From NCBI GenBank assembly GCA_045614605.1, contig JAZLDH010000012.1, forward strand, positions 62,001-126,000: a DNA stretch of 64,000 nt, read 5' to 3'. Source of the DNA: Onthomorpha sp937906975. Lineage in GTDB: Bacteria > Bacteroidota > Bacteroidia > Bacteroidales > P3. The position numbers and the translations under genes are program-made. Numbering within the stretch: position 1 is the stretch's first letter; each line of letters opens with the position of its first letter. A model generated the notes under the pieces. It was not told the origin of the DNA. It saw nothing but the letters and a program-made list of their open reading frames with translations, and ran no database searches. Of the stretch, positions 16,950-25,988 are shown piece by piece.

Positions 16950-17864
16950 TTAGTATCTAACTCTGTTTAATTTATAATAAACTTTTGGTGCATATAGATT
17001 TAACATCCTACCTATCCATACCATCAGGAGACGCATAGGTGATGTTCTGCGAATATATTTCAAATAATCTTTATTGGAATTTAATGGATGATTAAAATAT
17101 TTTTTTCTTTCGGACAAAGATATACTTTTTATATAATCTTCTATCTCTTTTGTACTTTTATGATCGTCATCACATCTACCACAGAAGTTTGCAGTCAGCA
17201 AAACCGGGATATGCTTTTTTCGTGCCATATTAGAGTAGTCGTAATCTGCTGATCCATGTTGAAAGCCTTCATAAAAGATCCCTATCTTCTCCACCACATC
17301 TTTTGCAACTAAAAGAATATTTGCATTAGTCATATCACATAACTGTGGCTTTCCAATAGGATTAAGTCTTATTGATTTGCCCAGGAAACGATTTGTCCAC
17401 ACATTTCCTCCATATGTCATTTTTGTATGATCATTTTTTGATGTTGTTATACCTGAATAAACACCAGATTGTTTATAGTTATCTAAGCAATATTTATGAG
17501 TATCAAATAATTCGACAAATAAATTATCCAACAAATCAGTATCATCATTAAGCAACAGATAAAAATCCCATTCGCTGTGTTTTTTTAATGCTTCCTTCCA
17601 TGCAAATCTCATACCTCCTGCCCAAAATAGATTTCCGGTACCTTGAAGAATGGTAATATCTTTGTCTGAGAAGTAGGTTTTGACCGCATCACCTGTACCA
17701 TCAGTACATCCGTCATCAGTTAAATATACAAAGAGGTCTATTTTATCATCATTTTGCTTATTATATACATCAAGGACTTGATATAATGATGTCAAGCAAC
17801 TTAATGTTTGATCCTTGCGATTAAAACAAGTTAAAATAACTGCTATTTTCATTATTCTATTCAT
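16950..17864 (-). CDS. Glycosyltransferase family 2 protein
   Basis: GT-A transferase of 304 aa with the N-terminal ILTCFNRKDQTLSCL start, LTDDGCTDGTGDAV near residue 50 and LLLNDDTDLLDN near residue 105, giving the two aspartate motifs for nucleotide-sugar and metal binding. GFQHGSADYDYSNMARKKH near residue 205 is the acceptor-side motif seen in rhamnosyltransferase-like GT2 proteins. The first Met has a second in-frame Met at residue 5. It follows the phase-variable acyltransferase by 1 base and precedes galE. Confidence 0.85.
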   Translation of the reverse strand: MNRIMKIAVILTCFNRKDQTLSCLTSLYQVLDVYNKQNDDKIDLFVYLTDDGCTDGTGDAVKTYFSDKDITILQGTGNLFWAGGMRFAWKEALKKHSEWDFYLLLNDDTDLLDNLFVELFDTHKYCLDNYKQSGVYSGITTSKNDHTKMTYGGNVWTNRFLGKSIRLNPIGKPQLCDMTNANILLVAKDVVEKIGIFYEGFQHGSADYDYSNMARKKHIPVLLTANFCGRCDDDHKSTKEIEDYIKSISLSERKKYFNHPLNSNKDYLKYIRRTSPMRLLMVWIGRMLNLYAPKVYYKLNRVRY

Positions 17865-17865
17865 T

Positions 17866-18491
17866 TCAAATTTTTAACGTTTTAACTACACGTGCAGGAT
17901 TACCACGCACAACACTATACGGAGGAACATCTTTAGATACAACAGAACCAGCACCAACAACAGAACCCTCGCCAATTGTAACACCTTTTAATATAATACA
18001 TCTAGCCCCAATAAATACATTATTTTTAATAACAATTGGAGATTTTTTTGTTTTCTCATTCTTATTAATCAATCTATCTTTCCAATTAATTGGATGGGAA
18101 TCTGTATCGCTTATTAAACAACCTGAACCTATTAACACATTATCTCCTATTGTAATAGATGTTGTAGCACATAGTGTTGAACCAGATATTCCAACATTGT
18201 TTCCTATTATTATTTTACTTCCATGTGCTGCTATATTAAAAACACAAGGCTGTATCAAACCTATAGAATTAGATTTTATTTTATTATTACATTTAAAATT
18301 GTCTCCTATTACTAATTTACCATTTTTGGTGCCTAATAAGAAACGATTAAAAAAATTATTTTTTATAATTTTTACCCCCCCGAAAATTTATTAGTGTAAT
18401 TTATAGAAACTCCACTATATAATTGATAATATAAAGAGGGAATAATTGTAAATAACAAGTTGTATATTAATTTTAAATACTTCTTCATCAT
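17866..18491 (-). pseudogene. Phase-OFF WbbJ-like O-acetyltransferase (poly-G frameshift)
   Basis: From ATG 18491, 9 bases after the manC stop, the frame reads M-M-K-K-Y-L-K-L-I-Y-N through Y-T-N-K-F-S-G-G and stops at TAA 18372-18374, right after a G7 tract (18375-18381). With G8 the frame would run on as V-K-I-I-K-N-N-F-F-N-R-F and continue without a stop through the hexapeptide region to 17866, a protein of about 208 aa. The downstream part has NNVGISGS, the DTDSHPINW catalytic-His motif and the DVPPYSVVRGNPARVV end of maltose/WbbJ-type O-acetyltransferases. Every other feature is intact, so a one-base slip would restore the gene. An internal TTG at 18258 could at most make a 130-aa partial protein. 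It would probably acetylate a sugar of the surface polysaccharide. Confidence 0.85.
18375..18381 (-). repeat. Poly-G(7) tract, OFF state
   Basis: Seven C on the + strand, read as TCG-GGG-GGG-TAA. One extra G gives TCG-GGG-GGG-GTA and opens the whole acyltransferase frame. It is the clearest contingency tract in the window. Confidence 0.85.
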
Positions 18492-18500
18492 GTTCTTTAT

Positions 18501-19538
18501 TTATGTATTAGCTTCATTAAACTCTTTTATACGTTGTTCTTCGCTACGTTTACATATTAGCAATTGTCCATTCTTTTCCGACACTATATAGCTATTTAAT
18601 CCTTGTAATACAACTTTCTTTGCATCTTCTGTATGAACAACACAATCATTACATTCAAAAAAATGCACATTGCCAACTGATGCGTTATTATTTAAATCTT
18701 TTTGCAATTTATCATGTAACGAAGCCCAATTACCTAAATCACTCCAACCAAAATCTGCAGGATGTGTAAAGACTTTATTTTCTTTTGATGCAGGTTCCAT
18801 AACTGCAAAATCAATAGAAATCTTTTCGCATTGTGGAAATATTTCTTTCACATTACCTGTTGTCATAATATTGTCCATATCTCCTGCAATGTTTGGTTTG
18901 TATTTTGTAATAGATAGTACTATTGTATTTACATTCCATACAAATATACCTGCATTCCACAAGTAATTACCTTTGTCTAAATACGTCTGTGCAGTTTGTA
19001 AATCAGGTTTTTCCTTAAATTCTTTTACCGCACAAATCTCACCTTTTATATTATTGGAAGTTTCTACATAACCATATCCTGTTTCTGGTCGTGAAGGTTT
19101 TATTCCAATAGTAACAATTGCATCTTTATCTTTCGTAAAATCAAGTGCATTGTTTATCACTCTACGAAATTCCTCTACATTCATCACAACAGCATCGGCA
19201 GGAGTTACAACTACATTTGCATTTGGATTTTCTTTTCGTATATTCCAACACGCCCATGCTATACAAGGTGCAGTATTTCGTGCTGCAGGTTCGGCTAATA
19301 TATGATTAACTGGAATTGTTGGCAATTGCTTACGTATTATATCTACATAATTTTCATTTGTAACAATCCAAAAGTTTTCATCACGACAAACTCCCTTGAA
19401 TCTATCTACAGTAAGTTGTATCAGCGTTCTCCCACAACCAAGTATATCTATAAATTGCTTTGGATATTCGGGTGTACTCAATGGCCAAAATCTACTGCCT
19501 ACACCCCCTGCCATTATTACTACATGGGTATTGTTCAT
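18501..19538 (-). CDS. manC: Mannose-1-phosphate guanylyltransferase
   Basis: Makes GDP-mannose from GTP and mannose-1-phosphate, the substrate of Gmd upstream in the operon. The pyrophosphorylase signature MAGGVGSRFWPLSTPEYPKQF is at residues 10-30. GIKPSRPETGYGYVE near residue 148 and EKPD...GNYLWNAGIFVW near residue 190 are typical. At 345 aa it is the short, single-domain form without the C-terminal isomerase of ManC/AlgA type II enzymes. No manB or manA is visible in the window. Confidence 0.93.
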   Translation of the reverse strand: MNNTHVVIMAGGVGSRFWPLSTPEYPKQFIDILGCGRTLIQLTVDRFKGVCRDENFWIVTNENYVDIIRKQLPTIPVNHILAEPAARNTAPCIAWACWNIRKENPNANVVVTPADAVVMNVEEFRRVINNALDFTKDKDAIVTIGIKPSRPETGYGYVETSNNIKGEICAVKEFKEKPDLQTAQTYLDKGNYLWNAGIFVWNVNTIVLSITKYKPNIAGDMDNIMTTGNVKEIFPQCEKISIDFAVMEPASKENKVFTHPADFGWSDLGNWASLHDKLQKDLNNNASVGNVHFFECNDCVVHTEDAKKVVLQGLNSYIVSEKNGQLLICKRSEEQRIKEFNEANT

Positions 19539-19553
19539 AATTGTTTATCATTA

Positions 19554-20495
19554 TTATCTTTCTGCTCTCATTGGATTGTTAAGAAAATCTGCATAACTTA
19601 AACGTATTCCATCTTCAAGTTCCACTTTATATTTCCAGCCAAGACTTTCTGCTTTACTTACATCTAATAATTTTCTAGGTGTACCGTTTGGACGACTTGT
19701 ATCCCATTTTATTTCACCCTCATATCCTACTATCTTTGCTACTAACTCCGTCAAATCTTTTATACTTATTTCTTTACCTGTTCCTGCATTTATAGTTTCA
19801 TTCCCACTATAATTGTTCATCAAAAACACACAAAGATTTGCCAAATCATCAACATATAAAAATTCTCTCAATGGACAGCCATCTCCCCAACAAGTTACTT
19901 CATTGAGCCCATTCACTTTTGCTTCATGAAAACGACGTATCAACGCAGGTAATACATGAGAATGTTCAGGGTGATAATTGTCATTAGGGCCATAAAGATT
20001 TGTCGGCATAAGACTTATAAAATCTGTACCATATTGAACATTCAAATATTCGCAATATTTTAGTCCACTTATTTTTGCAAGAGCGTATGCTTCATTAGTT
20101 TTTTCTAACTCTCCTGTAAGTAGATAACTTTCTTTTATTGGTTGTGGCGCCATACGAGGATAAATACAACTACTACCTAAGAATTCAAGTTTTTTACAAC
20201 CATTACGCCATGCAGCATTAATGACATTCATTTCCAAAATCATATTGTCGTACATAAAATCTGCCAATGACGACTGATTTGCAACAATACCACCTACTTT
20301 TGCCGCTGCTAAAAAAACATACTCTGGTTTTTCAGTTTCAAAGAAATCATTTACCGCTTGTTGATTACACAAATCTAATTCCTTATGTGTACGAGTTATT
20401 ATATCATTATATCCTTGACGTTGTAATTCTCTAACTATAGCCGAGCCAACCATTCCTAGATGACCTGCAACATATATTTTACTATTCTTTTCCAT
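19554..20495 (-). CDS. fcl: GDP-L-fucose synthase
   Basis: Epimerase-reductase that turns GDP-4-keto-6-deoxymannose into GDP-L-fucose with NADPH; 313 aa, as usual. GHLGMVGSAIVREL is at residues 12-25. The catalytic LGSSCIYPRMAPQPIKE and YALAKISGLKYCE (Tyr/Lys) blocks and PTNLYGPNDNYHPEHSHVLPALIRR are all intact. Gmd lies three genes upstream and manC 15 bases downstream, giving a complete de novo GDP-fucose route. Confidence 0.95.
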   Translation of the reverse strand: MEKNSKIYVAGHLGMVGSAIVRELQRQGYNDIITRTHKELDLCNQQAVNDFFETEKPEYVFLAAAKVGGIVANQSSLADFMYDNMILEMNVINAAWRNGCKKLEFLGSSCIYPRMAPQPIKESYLLTGELEKTNEAYALAKISGLKYCEYLNVQYGTDFISLMPTNLYGPNDNYHPEHSHVLPALIRRFHEAKVNGLNEVTCWGDGCPLREFLYVDDLANLCVFLMNNYSGNETINAGTGKEISIKDLTELVAKIVGYEGEIKWDTSRPNGTPRKLLDVSKAESLGWKYKVELEDGIRLSYADFLNNPMRAER

Positions 20496-20507
20496 AATAA
20501 ATTCTAT

Positions 20508-20831
20508 TTAAAATATTCTTTCCATCAACTGCCATTTCTCATCACTACGAGCATCTGCTCTACAACCTTGGAATTGCGACACGTAAGCTTCCCATTCTGC
20601 TTGTCGAGGCAATTTTGACAATAATGCCATATCACGCTCCCAATCAAAATCATCTACTGTATCACATATCATGAATAAGATATTTCCTTTATGATAAATT
20701 TGCATATCAAGTATTCCTACTATGCGTTGTCCTTCAATAATTTCTGGCCACACATTAGCATGTGCTTCTATATATTTAGAAATCATTTCTTCATCATCAA
20801 CGATCTGAAGAGTTTGGCAATAACGTTTCAT
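20508..20831 (-). CDS. L-rhamnose/L-fucose mutarotase (RhaM-like)
   Basis: Small ferredoxin-like-fold mutarotase of 107 aa that speeds alpha/beta conversion of a free 6-deoxy sugar. The family pattern is clear: MKRYCQTLQIVDDEEMISKYIEAH, then VWPEI near residue 28, IYHKGNILFMIC near residue 65 and W-x-x-Y near residue 80. It overlaps the fucP-like permease gene by 4 bases, so free L-fucose is the likely substrate, although the family is named for rhamnose. Confidence 0.85.
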   Translation of the reverse strand: MKRYCQTLQIVDDEEMISKYIEAHANVWPEIIEGQRIVGILDMQIYHKGNILFMICDTVDDFDWERDMALLSKLPRQAEWEAYVSQFQGCRADARSDEKWQLMERIF

Positions 20832-22123
20832 ATTCTATTTCTACTTATATTCAAAGCGTATATCATAATTACAACAAACGAAAGCAATGGAATAATAAAA
20901 CTAATATTTATTGAAGACACCCCCAATAACCCCTTTCCATCTATAATAATTGCTTGCAAGGGTGGCAATAAACTTCCTCCCAAAATTGCCATTATAAGTC
21001 CTGCTGCTCCCAACTTTGCATCATTTCCTACATCATTGAGAGCTATTCCATATATAGTTGGAAACATTAAACTCATACATGCTGAAACCGCAACCAAACT
21101 ATACAATCCCAAACGTCCTCCAACAAAAATAACACCTAACATTAAACAAATAGCAATACAGGAAAATAAAATCAGTAATTTTGAAGCCTTAATATATTTC
21201 ATAAGCCATGTACACACAAATCTACTTGCACAAAAAGCAATCATTGCAATTATATTGTACTTTTGAGAAGTAACCTCTGCATCAAGTTCAGACATTCCCT
21301 CTTTCATAAAAACAGAAGTACCATATTGTATTATAAATGTCCAACACATTATCTGAACACCAACATAAAAAAATTGAGTTACAACTCCATATCTATAACG
21401 TTTGTTATACCACAACCTTTTTGCTGTTTTTGCTATACTATCAGAATTATCTTCTTTAGTATCACGAGACTTTGGTAAAAAAAACGCAAATAAAACAAAC
21501 ATAACAAGTAATACAATTCCTATTACTATATATGGAGAAGATAATACAGCCAAATCTGTTTCTTTTATCATCTCAAATTGAGATTCATTAAGCATTGCTC
21601 GTTCACTTGTACTTAAAGGATTTAGTCTATTTTGTATGAAATTCATTGCTACATACATACCCAAAAGCGATCCTATTGGATTAAATGCTTGTGCAAGATT
21701 TAATCGTCTTGTAGCATTTTCCGAATTACCCATAGATAATATGTATGGATTTGCCGATGTTTCCAAAAACGATAATCCACAAGTAAGTATAAAATAAGCT
21801 AAGAGAAAAGGATAATAACAACCAGTCAATTGAGCAGGCAAAAACATCAATGATCCCACTGCATATAATCCCAACCCCATTAAAAGCCCAGCCTTATAAC
21901 TAAATTTACGTATAAACAATGCTGCTGGTAATGCCATACAAAAATAACCTCCATAGAATGCCACTTGCACTAACGTTCCATCAGTAACACTCATTCTAAA
22001 TATTTTAGAAAAAGCCTTTACCATCGGATTTGTTATATCATTAGCAAATCCCCACAATGCAAAGCAAATTGTTACAAGTACAAAAGCTAATAAATACTTC
22101 TTTTCTATTGTTTTTGATTTCAT
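20828..22123 (-). CDS. fucP: L-fucose:H+ symporter (FucP family MFS permease)
   Basis: Twelve-segment MFS transporter of 431 aa in the FucP/NanT-like FGHS family that brings L-fucose in with protons. LVTICFALWGFANDITNPMV near residues 15-35 is the FucP signature; the Asp and Asn in this helix are the proton and sugar sites. YFILTCGLSFLETSANPYIL near residue 110 carries the conserved Glu. Its place between a sugar kinase/nucleotidyltransferase fusion and a mutarotase indicates uptake and salvage of fucose for the surface polysaccharide. Confidence 0.92.
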   Translation of the reverse strand: MKSKTIEKKYLLAFVLVTICFALWGFANDITNPMVKAFSKIFRMSVTDGTLVQVAFYGGYFCMALPAALFIRKFSYKAGLLMGLGLYAVGSLMFLPAQLTGCYYPFLLAYFILTCGLSFLETSANPYILSMGNSENATRRLNLAQAFNPIGSLLGMYVAMNFIQNRLNPLSTSERAMLNESQFEMIKETDLAVLSSPYIVIGIVLLVMFVLFAFFLPKSRDTKEDNSDSIAKTAKRLWYNKRYRYGVVTQFFYVGVQIMCWTFIIQYGTSVFMKEGMSELDAEVTSQKYNIIAMIAFCASRFVCTWLMKYIKASKLLILFSCIAICLMLGVIFVGGRLGLYSLVAVSACMSLMFPTIYGIALNDVGNDAKLGAAGLIMAILGGSLLPPLQAIIIDGKGLLGVSSINISFIIPLLSFVVIMIYALNISRNRI

Positions 22124-22128
22124 TTCTA

Positions 22129-23298
22129 TTACGAATTATTGCGACGTATTTTCAACACTATTGCTTCTGGATATTTATCTACAAATTTCATTGCATCTTC
22201 TACAACACAAGCCAAATATCCACCACCACCTGCACCTGGCATTTTATAAGCCATTACTACATCCTTATATTTGTCAATATAGCTTTGTACACTTCCTTGA
22301 ATCATAGCAGGAAACATGGCTATTTGAGCATTAAAACTATCTTGATATGATTGAGCGAACCCTTTCAAATCCAATGTATGAATAGACTTCCAACAACGAA
22401 CAGCAGCATCTGCTAAGGCAGCAACCTTTTCTCTCGTAATATTACTTCCTTCTATTACTGAACAATCAACGCAACGAGGTTCCATAGGGATCATTATCAA
22501 ATGCTGTTCTAACCATGACAGGATAGATTCTTCATTACAAGTTTCAATAGTCTCGGGCCAAAATTTATTATCATAATAATGTCTCGATAAACCAGGAACA
22601 CATATACCAATAGCATCTTGTGCTCCACTAACTATACCGTCACAACGTTCTGGATTATTCTCATAGCAAAAAATCAAACGTGCTAATGTTTCTGGGTTCA
22701 TATCTGGCAATTGATTCGGCCATATACTACGAATAACATTACGCGTAGATGTACTAAGTCCACAACGTTCTCTTATTTCAAAAGTTGGTTCCAACGATAT
22801 TGTTATTGCCCACCCTGGAAAATATTTACTTACATAAGGTTGATCTATCCATGTACCAGCAATATCTAATCTTGTCGGTATTTTACAAAAAGTTTTCTTT
22901 AAATCAGTGCTACTACGAGCTTCCAATCCTTTATATGGTGTACGATCAAGAACAATATATTCTATACCACATTCTTTACAAAGTTTGCGTTTACTTTCGC
23001 TGTCTCCATCGCTATTCACAACCAAAATATCAGGTTTAACTATATCAAGTGTTGGTATAAAATCTAATATTCCACTTCCTGCATTAATATAAGCTTCTTT
23101 TACATAGCGAATACTCTTAACCATAAAAAGACGTTCTTCCTCGCTATATGTAGTATTATGATGTTTATAGTTCAATATTGTTTTATCACTACCTATACCC
23201 ACATATAGTTCACCATATTCCGCTGCTTGTCTAAAAAATTCTACATGCCCAGAATGCAATAAATCATAGCAACCACTAACAAAAACTTTTTTCATCAA
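22129..23298 (-). CDS. Nucleotidyltransferase-GHMP sugar kinase fusion
   Basis: A 389-aa protein of two domains. Residues 1 to about 130 form a cytidylyltransferase-like fold with YDLLHSGH (HxGH at 15-18) and ARSSTDLKK near 127, equivalent to the ISTT-type motif. Residues 140-389 form a GHMP kinase with motif 1 PTRLDIAGTWIDQP, motif 2 RCGLSTSTRNV and SGAQDAIG, and motif 3 KMPGAGGGGYLACVV. It could phosphorylate a sugar and then activate it, as HldE or Fkp do with unrelated domain types. Position next to fucP and a mutarotase makes L-fucose the best guess; CDP- or GDP-linked product is open. It is not the well-known Fkp, which is over 900 aa with the other domain order and folds. Confidence 0.8.
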   Translation of the reverse strand: MMKKVFVSGCYDLLHSGHVEFFRQAAEYGELYVGIGSDKTILNYKHHNTTYSEEERLFMVKSIRYVKEAYINAGSGILDFIPTLDIVKPDILVVNSDGDSESKRKLCKECGIEYIVLDRTPYKGLEARSSTDLKKTFCKIPTRLDIAGTWIDQPYVSKYFPGWAITISLEPTFEIRERCGLSTSTRNVIRSIWPNQLPDMNPETLARLIFCYENNPERCDGIVSGAQDAIGICVPGLSRHYYDNKFWPETIETCNEESILSWLEQHLIMIPMEPRCVDCSVIEGSNITREKVAALADAAVRCWKSIHTLDLKGFAQSYQDSFNAQIAMFPAMIQGSVQSYIDKYKDVVMAYKMPGAGGGGYLACVVEDAMKFVDKYPEAIVLKIRRNNS

Positions 23299-23316
23299 TT
23301 TTTAGTATAGTTACCT

Positions 23317-24420
23317 TTATTTTACAATACCTTTCTCTAAATATTCAGCAAGATTCATACGTACTTTTGTCGCTGCACCTTCTGAAGCAATCTTTGCCAT
23401 ATCATGCTCTACCATTATCTTAACAAGTTCTTCAAAAGTTGTTTTAGCAGGATTCCAACCTAATTTAGCTTTAGCCTTAGTTGGATCTCCCCATAAATTC
23501 ACAACATCTGTAGGACGATAAAAATCTTCTGATACAGCAACAAGAGTTTTACCTATAAGATGTTCTGGTCCAGAAATACATATTCCTTTTTCTTCCATAT
23601 TTTCACCTTCAAACTTCAGTTCAATGCCTGCATATTTAAAAGCTAAATAAGTGAAATCTCTCACCGAGTGTTGCACGCCAGTTGCTATAACAAAATCTTC
23701 TGGTGTATCATTTTGTAAAATCAGCCACATACATTCAACATAATCTTTTGCATATCCCCAATCTCTTAACGAAGAAAGATTTCCTAAGTACAAACAATCT
23801 TGCAAACCTTGTGCTATACGTGCAGCTGCAAGAGTGATCTTTCGAGTAACAAATGTTTCTCCTCTACGTTCCGACTCATGATTAAACAATATACCAGAAC
23901 AACAGAACATATTATATGCCTCACGATATTCTTTAACTATCCAATAACCATATAATTTTGCTACTGCATACGGTGAATATGGATGAAATGGCGTATTTTC
24001 ATTTTGAGGCACTTCTTCCACCTTACCGTAAAGTTCAGATGTAGAGGCTTGATATATGCGACACGTCTTCTCTAATCCGCAAGCTCGCACTGCCTCCAAT
24101 ACTCTAAGAACTCCCGTTGCATCAATATCAGCTGTAAATTCAGGAGAATCAAAACTAACCTGAACATGACTCTGTGCTGCAAGATTATATATTTCATCAG
24201 GTTTTACCATTCCTATAACCTTTACCAAGGACATAGAATCTCCCAAATCACCATAATGAAGATGAAAGTGTGGATGCCCCTCAAGATGAGCAATACGCTC
24301 ACGATAATCCACCGAACTACGACGTATTATACCATGAACATCATATCCTTTTTCTATTAAAAATTCGCTTAAATAGCTACCATCTTGTCCGGTAACTCCT
24401 GTTATAAGTACTTTTTTCAT
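23317..24420 (-). CDS. gmd: GDP-mannose 4,6-dehydratase
   Basis: Extended SDR of 367 aa, the first step from GDP-mannose to GDP-fucose. GVTGQDGSYLSEFL is at residues 7-20 and HGIIRRSSVDYRERIAHL follows, the NADP-binding arginines of Gmd. The catalytic TSELYGKVEEVPQNE and YSPYAVAKLYGYW (Tyr/Lys) are near residues 128 and 155. FNHESERRGETFVTRKIT is diagnostic. It begins the GDP-fucose module, just after the gap that holds a glycosyltransferase remnant. Confidence 0.96.
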   Translation of the reverse strand: MKKVLITGVTGQDGSYLSEFLIEKGYDVHGIIRRSSVDYRERIAHLEGHPHFHLHYGDLGDSMSLVKVIGMVKPDEIYNLAAQSHVQVSFDSPEFTADIDATGVLRVLEAVRACGLEKTCRIYQASTSELYGKVEEVPQNENTPFHPYSPYAVAKLYGYWIVKEYREAYNMFCCSGILFNHESERRGETFVTRKITLAAARIAQGLQDCLYLGNLSSLRDWGYAKDYVECMWLILQNDTPEDFVIATGVQHSVRDFTYLAFKYAGIELKFEGENMEEKGICISGPEHLIGKTLVAVSEDFYRPTDVVNLWGDPTKAKAKLGWNPAKTTFEELVKIMVEHDMAKIASEGAATKVRMNLAEYLEKGIVK

Positions 24421-24641
24421 AATATATTAATTTTAGTCTATTAAATATGTATTTAACATCAAATACATTAGAATCATTTTTTAATTACTATAATAAATCT
24501 ATCAGTAATTAAAAAATAAGAAGACTTATCACTAGCAAATAAACACGACTAATAATAACGTTTTTTCTCCATTAATTTAAATAGATTTATATCTGTATAT
24601 GATTTCTATCCTATAGATATAACTATAAATAGGGTTCCTAT

Positions 24642-24776
24642 CTATATTTTCACAAATCCTTTTGCTAACATTCTATGAAACTTTTGTGTAGAAAAACCCA
24701 GATTTTTCCCTGATGTAGCAAAAAAGTTATTTATCAATCTTGAAGACGTAAGTATTGAAACGTATAATATTTTCAT
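24642..24776 (-). pseudogene. N-terminal remnant of a glycosyltransferase
   Basis: From ATG 24776 the frame gives 44 residues to TAG 24642: M-K-I-L-Y-V-S-I-L-T-S-S-R-L-I-N, later Q-K-F-H-R-M-L-A-K-G-F. This is the start of a GT-B transferase family common in Bacteroidota capsule loci (ILYVST...SS..I..F...Q.FHRLLA.GF). The rest of the gene is missing. It follows the polymerase gene by 12 bases. I see nothing further in the remaining 221 bases before gmd. Confidence 0.72.
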
Positions 24777-24788
24777 AATTTTTTACAT

Positions 24789-25982
24789 TTATTTATTTTG
24801 CGATAGGAATTTACATGATAAAATTTCATAATACGACAATAGAATCAATAATCTATAACCACCCGAATTAGTCAAAAAATCACCCTTCGTATTAGCAATA
24901 CATATCGTCCCAATCATTAGTAGAATAATATATTTATCCATCCCACACTTTTTAATGTGATTATACAATAATACAAGAAAACAAAAAAGAAGTGCTACAT
25001 ATACAACACCACCTAAATTTAATTGTAACAACCACCCCATATCAGTATTTTGTTTATCTAAAAACATACTCTCCCCTCTACCAAAGATCCACTGAAAAGT
25101 ATTTTCAGGAAGAACTATCATATCTTCAAATAAAACGGTTGTTGTATTCCCTTTTTCTAATCTAGTAAATAGTCTTATTTCCTCAAAAAAATCATTTAGC
25201 CATAGGATTCCTTCTTCTGACATATTTGAGTAAACATACGGATATAAAAATATAATAGATATCGCGCCAAAACAACATACTATAATTATATTCAAAATTT
25301 TATTTGATAAAGCATATAGAATTACCCCAATTAAAATGATAAAAATACCCATACGCGCATTAAACAAAACAGATAAAATCATAAATGGGATAAAAAATAT
25401 AAACCACTTATTGTTCTTCAAATTCAATAATCCATAAGAACATATTGTAGCTTGAATAATGCCATAAGAATAAGTTAATCCTTCTGACAAACCAAATCCT
25501 CGAAAAAGATTATTTGCCAAATAGGAATCATCAGAAATAACCATCATATTTCTAATATACTCTTGAACATAAGGAAAGAAGAAACATAAGGTTGAAATAA
25601 TACCCCCAACAGAACCAGTCACTAAAATAATACGAGAAAAAGTAAATTTATCAACACGTCTATTTAGAAGATAAATTACTAATCCTATTGGTATAAAATA
25701 AGTTTCAATAATCCTAACAATACCTGTGTAATATGTCTTGATATCCGGATTATTTATTGTCCTAATTAATAGATATAAATATATAAGTACAAAAACAAGT
25801 ATTTCTTTCCTTAACTCAAAAATACTTTTTTTTGTAACAGCAAAAGAAGTAATAAATATAATAGCAAAAAAAGGATACAATAATTTTATACTCCCAACTC
25901 CTCCTAAAAAAGCAAACAAAGGATTATGTAAATACAGATATATCAACAATATAATTATAAAATATTGAAATATTTTTTTCAT
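24789..25982 (-). CDS. O-antigen polymerase/ligase-like membrane protein (Wzy candidate)
   Basis: Hydrophobic protein of 397 aa with about ten to twelve predicted membrane segments and a larger periplasmic loop around residues 265-310 (LNDFFEEIRLFTRLEKGN ... FGRGES). This layout and its place next to a flippase and glycosyltransferases suggest the Wzy polymerase. GRGES in the loop resembles the short Arg/Glu-bearing motif seen in Wzy and O-antigen ligase proteins. There is no strong sequence motif for the family, so the call rests on topology and context. It is very AT-rich. Confidence 0.7.
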   Translation of the reverse strand: MKKIFQYFIIILLIYLYLHNPLFAFLGGVGSIKLLYPFFAIIFITSFAVTKKSIFELRKEILVFVLIYLYLLIRTINNPDIKTYYTGIVRIIETYFIPIGLVIYLLNRRVDKFTFSRIILVTGSVGGIISTLCFFFPYVQEYIRNMMVISDDSYLANNLFRGFGLSEGLTYSYGIIQATICSYGLLNLKNNKWFIFFIPFMILSVLFNARMGIFIILIGVILYALSNKILNIIIVCCFGAISIIFLYPYVYSNMSEEGILWLNDFFEEIRLFTRLEKGNTTTVLFEDMIVLPENTFQWIFGRGESMFLDKQNTDMGWLLQLNLGGVVYVALLFCFLVLLYNHIKKCGMDKYIILLMIGTICIANTKGDFLTNSGGYRLLILLSYYEILSCKFLSQNK

Positions 25983-25988
25983 ATATTT

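Noticed and set aside
24421..24641. Possible promoter region for gmd or further gene remnant
   Set aside because: AT-rich sequence with no convincing promoter pair on the minus strand and no coding similarity beyond the 44-codon fragment.
25826..25833. T8 run in the wzy-like gene as another phase-variable tract
   Set aside because: A/T runs of this length are common in this AT-rich sequence and the gene is intact.
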